Origin: an uncultured Bacteroidales bacterium | GTDB taxonomy: Bacteria > Bacteroidota > Bacteroidia > Bacteroidales > Paludibacteraceae | DNA length: 8,362 nt | Assembly: GCA_903899865.1 (NCBI GenBank) | Contig: CAIUKZ010000150.1 | Location: 1 to 8,362 of the forward strand | Direction: 5' to 3' | Shown: positions 1 to 5,604 of the stretch, piece by piece | Layout: each line of letters opens with the position of its first letter | Numbering within the stretch: position 1 is the stretch's first letter | Notes under the pieces: generated by a model | What the model saw: only the letters and a program-made list of their open reading frames with translations | Databases searched by the model: none | Told to the model about the DNA's origin: nothing | Translations under genes and position numbers: made by a program

Positions 1-31
1 GACACAAAAGATTATCGATAATAGTTTTAGG

Positions 32-41
32 TAAATTTTTG
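32..41 (+). promoter_or_regulatory. possible -7 promoter element for the lamin-tail protein gene
   Basis: The stretch TAAATTTTTG resembles the Bacteroidota -7 consensus TAnnTTTG, but with two extra T residues before the G, so the match is imperfect. It would place transcription start near base 48 and give a leader of about 30 bases. No convincing -33 TTG element can be identified, because little upstream sequence is in the window. Confidence 0.25.
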
Positions 42-77
42 CAAAAGTAATTCATTTTTATAGAATTACCACACACA

Positions 78-1859
78 ATGAACAATTTAACCCTGTTACT
101 CGCATTTTTATTCCCCTTTTTTTCCTATTGTCAAGTGGTGGATAATTTCACAGACGGTGATTTTTCCAATCAACCCAATTGGACAGGTACTACGTCTAAC
201 TTCATGGTAAATAGTGCTTTACAGTTGCAATCCAAAGCACCTACCACTTCTGTTTCCTATTTGACCACGCCATCGCAAGCTTTTGAAAACGCAACATGGG
301 AATGCGCTATAAAGATAGCTTATACAAGCTCCTCATCCAATTATTCTTCAATCTATTTGGCATCAGACAGTTCCAACATATCCTCAGCATGCAATGCCTA
401 TTATGTGCAGGTCGGCGGTACTAACGATGAGGTCTCACTATTTCTACAGCAAGGAACCAAAAAAACTAAGATAATTGATGGTGCTGATAAGCGGACCGAT
501 GGCAGTACGGTAGATATTCGGATAAAAGTGACTCGTGACTCACTCGGTAATTTTTCGTTGTACAGCAAACTTCCCACTGAAATGGACTACATATTGGAAG
601 GTCAGGTCATTAATTTGGATGTGTTGGGCAGTCGTTACTTCGGGTTGCTTTATTCTAATACTTCCACCACTGGTTCGGCTTATTTTTTTGATGATGTCAA
701 AGTTTCAGGAAGTAAACTGGTCGATAAAGTAGCTCCAACATGCACTTCAATAGCTATAAGTGCTCCGAATCAATTGACATTGGTTTTTTCCGAAACAATC
801 GATATTAGCGGAGCTACGTTTATGATGAACAATCAGCTGGTGAATAATTCTCAACAAAGCATTACAGCAGACTTGAAATCGGTACGATTAAACTTTGCAG
901 ACGATTTTCGCAAAGGAAATTTGTATCAACTAACACTTAGTGGGGTTAAAGACTTGAGCGGTAATGTAATGGAAACGCTACACAAGGATATTGGCATTAG
1001 TGAACCACCCAGTGTCGGAGATTTGGTTTTGAACGAAATCATGTTTGAAAATCCAGAAAATTCGGTTGAATACGTTGAGCTATACAACCATTCGGACAAA
1101 CTACTGGATGTGTCCAAGCTCGTTTTCACTACTCGAAAATCCGATCATACGCTTAATAAAGGTACTACCATTCCTCAGCCAACATGGATGTCACCTCATA
1201 GTTATTTGGCACTGTGTGAAAACGAAGACTCATTACGAAACTATTTTTCAAGCCACACAGCAAGTAAAATTATTCAGGTCAGTTGGAGTACGCTAAACAA
1301 TGATAGTGCGTCCCTGGTTATTCTCAATGCTGGGCGCGATACCATTTTTGATGAGGTGAAATATAGTTCGAAGTGGCATCATGTGATGGTACAAAATCCT
1401 AAAGGAGTTTCATTGGAAAAGATAAATCCAGACCTGCCCTCTCAAGATTCTAAGTCGTGGCATTCGGCAGCTTCAGAAGTAAATTATGGCACACCAGGTC
1501 TTCAAAATTCACAATATCGTAGTCTAGATGCAGCCGAACAGTCCAAAATGGTATGGGTGGACCCCGAAATGTTTACTCCAGACAATGATGGAGTAGATGA
1601 TATTTGTTTTATTCGCTACAAAACAGAGTTAAGTGGATATGTAGCCAATGTGATGATTATTAATTCAATAGGGAATAAAGTTGTACAGTTGGCTTCCAAT
1701 TTATTGCTTTCCAGTCAAGGATTTCTAACATGGGATGGTAAGACTTCTGAGGGAAAGAATGCAAGCGTAGGAATATATGTACTTTATATAGAGATGTTTA
1801 ATCCTCAGAGTGGTGAAAAAAAGCAGTATAAGTTGCCGATTGTAGTTTCTACAAGATAA
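78..1859 (+). CDS. exported lamin-tail-domain protein with FlgD/T9SS-like C-terminus
   Basis: A 593-residue predicted exported protein. Residues 1-18 form a hydrophobic signal peptide, with probable cleavage before Gln19 (SYC|Q). Residues about 19-210 are rich in Ser, Thr and aromatics and resemble a lectin/LamG-like beta-sandwich. Residues about 216-306 (KVAPTCTSIAIS onward, with LTLVFSETID) resemble the SbsA-type Ig-like fold. Residues about 313-478 start with GDLVLNEIMF and contain EYVELYNHS, the typical opening of a lamin-tail domain, and close with the NYGTPGLQN element. Residues 492-593 contain FTPDNDGVDD, LTWDGK and GIYVLYIE, the pattern of FlgD-Ig-like modules that often end T9SS cargo, finishing in a basic KLPIVVSTR. 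In Bacteroidota such proteins are usually secreted or surface-attached; substrate and role are unknown. The ATG precedes the signal peptide directly. It stands alone, with 162 bases before the FKBP cluster. Domain limits are by eye; T9SS export is inferred. Confidence 0.85.
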   Translation: MNNLTLLLAFLFPFFSYCQVVDNFTDGDFSNQPNWTGTTSNFMVNSALQLQSKAPTTSVSYLTTPSQAFENATWECAIKIAYTSSSSNYSSIYLASDSSNISSACNAYYVQVGGTNDEVSLFLQQGTKKTKIIDGADKRTDGSTVDIRIKVTRDSLGNFSLYSKLPTEMDYILEGQVINLDVLGSRYFGLLYSNTSTTGSAYFFDDVKVSGSKLVDKVAPTCTSIAISAPNQLTLVFSETIDISGATFMMNNQLVNNSQQSITADLKSVRLNFADDFRKGNLYQLTLSGVKDLSGNVMETLHKDIGISEPPSVGDLVLNEIMFENPENSVEYVELYNHSDKLLDVSKLVFTTRKSDHTLNKGTTIPQPTWMSPHSYLALCENEDSLRNYFSSHTASKIIQVSWSTLNNDSASLVILNAGRDTIFDEVKYSSKWHHVMVQNPKGVSLEKINPDLPSQDSKSWHSAASEVNYGTPGLQNSQYRSLDAAEQSKMVWVDPEMFTPDNDGVDDICFIRYKTELSGYVANVMIINSIGNKVVQLASNLLLSSQGFLTWDGKTSEGKNASVGIYVLYIEMFNPQSGEKKQYKLPIVVSTR

Positions 1860-1897
1860 TTTTGAAATATTAACATGCTATTATCCAACAAATCAGC

Positions 1898-1905
1898 TAT
1901 CTTTG
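1898..1905 (+). promoter_or_regulatory. -7 promoter element for the FKBP cluster
   Basis: TATCTTTG is an exact match to the Bacteroidota sigma-ABfr -7 consensus TAnnTTTG, and it is followed by CACCG as often seen in this phylum. The -33 TTG element is weak: only a TG at 1876-1877 sits at about the right distance. Transcription would start near base 1912, leaving an unusually long leader of roughly 110 bases before the ATG at 2022. It is the best promoter candidate for all four FKBP-family genes, since the gaps between them are short. Confidence 0.55.
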
Positions 1906-2021
1906 CACCGTTTTTTTGCTGAGAAGAAAGCAGTTTTCGTCCTTTTATCAAGTATTGAAGTACATCAAGTTGGATTTTTTTTAACATTGAAAGATTATAA
2001 ATCAACAACATAAATTAAAAA

Positions 2022-2606
2022 ATGGAAAAAGTTAGTTACGCATTGGGTTTGAGTTTAGGAAATAATTTATTGGGTAGTGGAATTACATCGCTAGATTATT
2101 TGAAAATAGCAAAAGGTATAGAAGATGTGATGGAAAGCAAAAGCACTGACATGAGCATGCAAGAAGCACAAGCCACTATCACAGCGTTTTTCGAAGGCAT
2201 TCAAGCTAAAATGTCCGAAAAAACAATCGAAGCAGGCAAAGCATTTTTAGAACAAAATGCAAAAAGAAGCGAAGTTATTACACTGGAAAGTGGATTGCAA
2301 TATGAAATTTTGGTGTCGGGCAACGGAGCAGTGCCAAAGGCAACAGACACTGTGGAAGTTCATTACCATGGATCGTTGATAGATGGAAATGTATTTGACA
2401 GTTCAGTACAAAGAGGTGAGCCAGCTACATTTGGCGTGACACAAGTTATTCCAGGTTGGGTAGAGGCGCTACAACTTATGCCTGTGGGTTCAAAATGGAG
2501 ATTGGTTATCCCATCCGAACTGGCTTATGGTTCACAAGGTGCAGGTCAAGCCATTGCACCGTTTTCAACCTTAGTTTTTGAAGTAGAATTGTTATCAATC
2601 GTATAA
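2022..2606 (+). CDS. cytoplasmic FKBP-type peptidyl-prolyl cis-trans isomerase (FklB-like)
   Basis: A 194-residue protein that should catalyse cis-trans isomerisation of Xaa-Pro bonds and assist folding. Residues 1-80 form a helical FKBP_N dimerisation region (SYALGLSLGNN near the start, then Met/Gln-rich helices). Residues about 88-194 form the FKBP_C domain. The residues lining the FKBP12 active site can be aligned by eye: Tyr115, Phe125-Asp126, Phe137, Val142-Ile143 and Trp146 in VIPGW, Tyr169 in LAYG, Ile178 and Phe186. Length and layout match E. coli FklB (FKBP22). There is no signal peptide, and an in-frame TAA at 2016-2018, one codon before the ATG, rules out a longer N-terminus, so the product should be cytoplasmic. 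It is the first gene of the cluster, with 19 bases to the next gene. Which clients it serves cannot be read from the sequence. Confidence 0.93.
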   Translation: MEKVSYALGLSLGNNLLGSGITSLDYLKIAKGIEDVMESKSTDMSMQEAQATITAFFEGIQAKMSEKTIEAGKAFLEQNAKRSEVITLESGLQYEILVSGNGAVPKATDTVEVHYHGSLIDGNVFDSSVQRGEPATFGVTQVIPGWVEALQLMPVGSKWRLVIPSELAYGSQGAGQAIAPFSTLVFEVELLSIV

Positions 2607-2625
2607 AACTTAAAATACACAAATA

Positions 2626-3453
2626 ATGAAAAAAGCAATTATTTTACTTAGCATTGGTGCTGTATTGAGTACAACAGCCTCTGCAGCAGATGCTAAAACC
2701 AAAAAAGATTCTAAAAAGGATTCTAAAACTCCGGTAGTAGTTAATCCAATGACCAATAAGTTAGACTCTATGAGTTATGCATTGGGACTTAATGTGGGTG
2801 CCGATTTTGCACAAAGCATCAAGAAAATTCCAGGAGGAAAATCGAATTTGGATCTCGTTGTCAAAGGATTCGTAACAGCCATGAAAGGCGATTCGGCATT
2901 GATGAGTAAAGAGCTAGCTACAACTACGCTGCGTACTTACATCATGGAAGAGCAACAAAAAGAAACTGATGCCAAAAAGATTGTTGGCGAAAAATTCTTA
3001 GCTGAAAACAAATCCAAAGAAGGAGTAAACACCACAGAAAGTGGACTTCAATATCAAGTAATTGTTCCAGCTGCAGGTCCAAAACCAGCTGCAACTGACT
3101 CGGTAAAAGTACACTATACTGGAACATTGATAGATGGAACTAAATTTGACAGTTCGGTAGATCGTGGTCAACCGATTACTTTCCCATTGAATCAAGTTAT
3201 TCCAGGATGGACTGAAGGAGTACAATTGATGTCAGTAGGAGCGAAGTATAAATTCTTTATCCCTTACAACTTAGGTTACGGCGCACAAGGAGCTGGTGAA
3301 ACAATTCCACCTTATTCAACGTTGATTTTTGACGTAGAGTTGCTTTCATTCTCTCCAGCTAAACCAGTAGTGGCTCCAGCACCTGTGGTAGAACCTGTAA
3401 AAGAAGAAGCACCAGCAGCAAAAACTAAAAAGTCTGCCAAAGCAAAAAAATAA
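2626..3453 (+). CDS. periplasmic FKBP-type peptidyl-prolyl isomerase with Lys/Ala/Pro-rich tail
   Basis: A 275-residue exported FKBP. Residues 1-20 are a Sec signal peptide ending in TTASA, with likely cleavage before Ala21; there is no lipobox cysteine, so a soluble periplasmic protein is expected. A Lys-rich linker (about 24-34, TKKDSKKDSK) leads into an FKBP_N helical region (about 45-135, with SMSYALGLNVGADF) and an FKBP_C domain (about 138-242). Active-site positions are kept: Tyr164, Phe174-Asp175, VIPGW 191-195, Tyr218 in LGYG, Ile227 and Phe235. Overall it resembles FkpA/Mip-type periplasmic isomerases, which act as folding helpers for exported proteins. Residues 245-275 are an added tail, first Pro/Val/Glu-rich and then KTKKSAKAKK; its role is unknown, and binding to an anionic surface is only a guess. 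It lies 19 bases after the cytoplasmic FKBP gene and 36 before the next. Confidence 0.92.
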   Translation: MKKAIILLSIGAVLSTTASAADAKTKKDSKKDSKTPVVVNPMTNKLDSMSYALGLNVGADFAQSIKKIPGGKSNLDLVVKGFVTAMKGDSALMSKELATTTLRTYIMEEQQKETDAKKIVGEKFLAENKSKEGVNTTESGLQYQVIVPAAGPKPAATDSVKVHYTGTLIDGTKFDSSVDRGQPITFPLNQVIPGWTEGVQLMSVGAKYKFFIPYNLGYGAQGAGETIPPYSTLIFDVELLSFSPAKPVVAPAPVVEPVKEEAPAAKTKKSAKAKK

Positions 3454-3489
3454 TTAAACCTCATCGAATAATTAAATAATCAGTTAGAA

Positions 3490-4029
3490 ATGAAAAAAAT
3501 AAGTATTTTATCATTAGTGACAATTGGAGCCATCCTCGTGTTGGTATCATGTAGCAGTAATAAACCAAAAACTGTAGAATTAAAAACACTAAACGATAGT
3601 TTGAATTATACACTAGGATTGGTGAATGGTGATCAAATTAAGAGTTACTATTTGAAAAATGACTCTTCAGACAAAGCCATTGATGCCATTGTAAAGTCAT
3701 TGGATCAGGCGTACAATGCCCCTGAAAGCAAAGATGAAATTTATAAACTTGGTTTGCAAGTGGGAAGTACATTTAAACAGTTGAAAGTCAAAGGTCTAAT
3801 GGGAGACTCTTCACTGGTATTTGACGAAAAAATTGTTAAGCAAGGGATGATCAATGCATTGAATGGTTTTGACAAAGGAATGACGCAAGCTGAGGCACAG
3901 CAATATCTTCAAACTACGATGATGAAACTGCAACAAGCTAAAATGATGCAACGTCCACAAATCTCAGCACCTGAAGTGTCGGCTCCACAGCAAGCACCTC
4001 AATCAACTGATAGTTCCGCTAAAAACTAA
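3490..4029 (+). CDS. lipoprotein with FKBP_N-like region only, lacking the isomerase domain
   Basis: A 179-residue predicted lipoprotein. The signal peptide ends in a lipobox LVSC with Cys21, followed by SSNK, which lacks the acidic run typical of surface-export signals; a periplasm-facing location is therefore more likely. Residues about 32-150 align by eye with residues about 36-158 of the FKBP lipoprotein encoded next (shared patterns: LKT..DSLNY, GLVNG.-IK-YY, DS-DKAI, GL-GDSSL, IVKQG-INAL). The catalytic FKBP_C domain is absent. In its place residues about 155-179 form a short Pro/Gln/Ser/Ala-rich tail, and the reading frame then stops. No FKBP_C remnant is visible in the 14 bases before the next gene, so this looks like a stable short paralogue and not a fresh frameshift. 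It probably dimerises through the FKBP_N helices, perhaps with its neighbour; that is inference. It should have no isomerase activity. Confidence 0.85.
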   Translation: MKKISILSLVTIGAILVLVSCSSNKPKTVELKTLNDSLNYTLGLVNGDQIKSYYLKNDSSDKAIDAIVKSLDQAYNAPESKDEIYKLGLQVGSTFKQLKVKGLMGDSSLVFDEKIVKQGMINALNGFDKGMTQAEAQQYLQTTMMKLQQAKMMQRPQISAPEVSAPQQAPQSTDSSAKN

Positions 4030-4043
4030 TCCATTAAAAATAA

Positions 4044-4919
4044 ATGTTTAGAAAAATGAAAAATTTAATGATATACACTGCAGTGGTATTAATGGCTGCA
4101 GTTGGTTTTACAGCTTGTAATAGCAATAAAACAAATTTACCCGAGTTGAAGACTCAATTAGATAGTTTGAATTATGCCTATGGAATCGTTAATGGTGCTG
4201 GCATTAAGCAGTATTATATGAAAGGTGATTCTACAGACAAGGCTATCAAATCACTTTTGGCCGGTTATAAAGAAGGTTCAAAAGGTGAAGTGACTAAAGA
4301 AACAGCCGAATTGGCAGATTTAGGTTCCAAAATTGGTGGCTCATTGAAAGAGCAATCAAAAACAGGATTGTTGGGTGACTCATCACTTAAAGTGGATATT
4401 AAACTCATCAAACAAGGTTTGATTAACGGATTGAAGGGTTATAAAGAACAAATGGATGCAGCAAAAGCTGGCGAATTTCTTCAAAAAACCATCCCTGCGA
4501 TACAAGCAAAAAAAATGGAATCGCAATATGGACCTAACAAAAAAGCTGGTGAGTTGTTTCTCCAAGAAAATGCTAAAAAGCCAGGAATCGTTACTACTGC
4601 TAGTGGACTACAATATGAAGTGATTACAAAAGGAAACGGTGCATTGCCAACTGATGTAAACAGTGTAAAAGTTCATTATCATGGAACATTGATAGATGGT
4701 ACTGTGTTTGATAGTTCTATTGATCGTAAAGAGCCTGTGGTATTCCCTGTTAATCAAGTTATTCCAGGTTGGACTGAGGCTTTGAAGCTAATGCCAGTGG
4801 GGTCAAAATATAAATTGTATGTGCCACAAGGACTTGCTTATGGAAGTGCTGATAGAGGTGCTATCAAACCATTCTCAACATTGATTTTTGAAGTAGAGCT
4901 TATCTCTATCGAAAAGTAG
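4044..4919 (+). CDS. FKBP-type peptidyl-prolyl isomerase lipoprotein
   Basis: A 291-residue lipoprotein isomerase. The signal peptide ends in FTAC with lipidated Cys25, followed by NSNK, similar to its upstream neighbour. Residues about 36-160 form an enlarged helical region: a canonical FKBP_N unit (about 90-158, with LGSKIGGSLKEQ, reminiscent of E. coli FkpA) preceded by an apparent extra half-copy (about 40-78, LNYAYGIVNG). Residues about 183-290 form FKBP_C with the active-site set Tyr212, Phe222-Asp223, VIPGW 239-243, Tyr266 in LAYG, Ile274 and Phe282. It should isomerise prolyl bonds of exported proteins while anchored to a membrane facing the periplasm. The start is uncertain: Met5 (ATG at 4056, giving MKNLMIY) would leave a more standard signal peptide. 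It ends the cluster, 18 bases before a strong terminator. Confidence 0.93.
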   Translation: MFRKMKNLMIYTAVVLMAAVGFTACNSNKTNLPELKTQLDSLNYAYGIVNGAGIKQYYMKGDSTDKAIKSLLAGYKEGSKGEVTKETAELADLGSKIGGSLKEQSKTGLLGDSSLKVDIKLIKQGLINGLKGYKEQMDAAKAGEFLQKTIPAIQAKKMESQYGPNKKAGELFLQENAKKPGIVTTASGLQYEVITKGNGALPTDVNSVKVHYHGTLIDGTVFDSSIDRKEPVVFPVNQVIPGWTEALKLMPVGSKYKLYVPQGLAYGSADRGAIKPFSTLIFEVELISIEK

Positions 4920-4937
4920 TCAACCGTATTTCATTTG

Positions 4938-4978
4938 AAAAGAGCCGAAACAGGAGATTCCAGTTTCGGCTCTTTTTT
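4938..4978 (+). terminator. intrinsic terminator of the FKBP cluster
   Basis: A perfect 14-base inverted repeat (AAAAGAGCCGAAAC at 4938-4951 and its complement at 4963-4976) encloses an 11-base loop and runs straight into a tract of six T residues (4973-4978). It lies 18 bases after the last FKBP stop codon, so it should end the cluster transcript and isolate the regulator gene downstream. Confidence 0.92.
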
Positions 4979-5062
4979 ATTGTTTTTAGCCATATTTCTA
5001 TCTAAATGTCATAGAATGCTTAAATAATGAGCTAGAAACTTTTAATTGTCAGTATAATTTTC

Positions 5063-5070
5063 TATTTTTG
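5063..5070 (+). promoter_or_regulatory. -7 promoter element for the Lrp-family gene and trpS
   Basis: TATTTTTG matches the Bacteroidota -7 consensus TAnnTTTG. A TTG at 5046-5048 could serve as the -33 element, but its 14-base spacing is shorter than the usual 19 or so. Transcription would start near 5077, leaving a leader of about 16 bases. The strong terminator just upstream means the regulator needs its own promoter in this 173-base gap, which supports the call. Confidence 0.45.
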
Positions 5071-5092
5071 CTAACTAAATGAAAATTATTGA

Positions 5093-5560
5093 ATGTCTAA
5101 TATTATGGAAAAAATTGATCAATTAGATCGAAAGATTTTACAAATCATCACTCAGAATGCACGTATGCCATTTAAAGATGTGGCTGATGAATGTGGTGTG
5201 TCGCGCGCTGCAATACACCAACGAGTACAGCGACTTATGGATCTGAATGTTATCACAGGGTCGGGTTACACAGTAAACCCCAAAATGCTGGGCTATCAGA
5301 TGTGCGTCTATATCGGGATAACACTTGAGCGAGGATCGATGTACAAAGAAGTTGTCAAGGAGTTGGAGACGATTCCCGAAGTCGTAGAATCACAATATAC
5401 ACTCGGAGCCTATACGTTACTTATCAAGGTATATGCCAAGAATGATGAGCATTTGATGGAATTGCTCAATGGAAAAATTCAGGAGATAAATGGAGTGGCT
5501 ACCACAGAAACCCTCACTTCCTTGGATCAACGAATCAAACGTACCATCCCAATCGAATAA
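5093..5560 (+). CDS. Lrp/AsnC-family transcriptional regulator
   Basis: A 155-residue one-component regulator. Residues about 8-57 form the AsnC-type winged helix-turn-helix: LDRKILQIITQNAR, then FKDVADECGVSRAAIHQRVQRL containing the recognition helix, then LNVITGSGYTVNP. Residues about 70-145 form the RAM (effector-binding and oligomerisation) domain. Members of this family usually bind amino acids and assemble as dimers to octamers. One deviation is visible: the common RAM motif GxYDxLL reads GAYTLLI here (residues 105-111), with Thr108 where Asp is usual. The start could be Met1 or Met5 (ATG at 5105); MEKIDQLDRKIL from Met5 fits the usual family N-terminus better. It lies 44 bases upstream of trpS on the same strand, so cotranscription is likely. 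Its ligand and target genes cannot be read from the sequence. Confidence 0.92.
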   Translation: MSNIMEKIDQLDRKILQIITQNARMPFKDVADECGVSRAAIHQRVQRLMDLNVITGSGYTVNPKMLGYQMCVYIGITLERGSMYKEVVKELETIPEVVESQYTLGAYTLLIKVYAKNDEHLMELLNGKIQEINGVATTETLTSLDQRIKRTIPIE

Positions 5561-5604
5561 AAGCCACATTGTTCCGCATTATTGGAACTTGAAAATCACA
5601 GCAT

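Noticed and set aside
1805..2011. 68-codon minus-strand frame across the gap before the FKBP cluster
   Set aside because: It overlaps the end of the lamin-tail gene and the promoter/leader region; the translation has no recognisable motif and no promoter was seen for it.
2942..3225. Two overlapping minus-strand frames inside the periplasmic FKBP gene
   Set aside because: They are antisense to a strongly conserved FKBP domain and have no family features or leader signals of their own.
3960..4043. Frameshifted FKBP_C remnant after the 179-residue lipoprotein
   Set aside because: No VIPGW, FDSS or LAYG-like sequence is seen in any forward frame before the next gene begins, so a recent frameshift is not supported.
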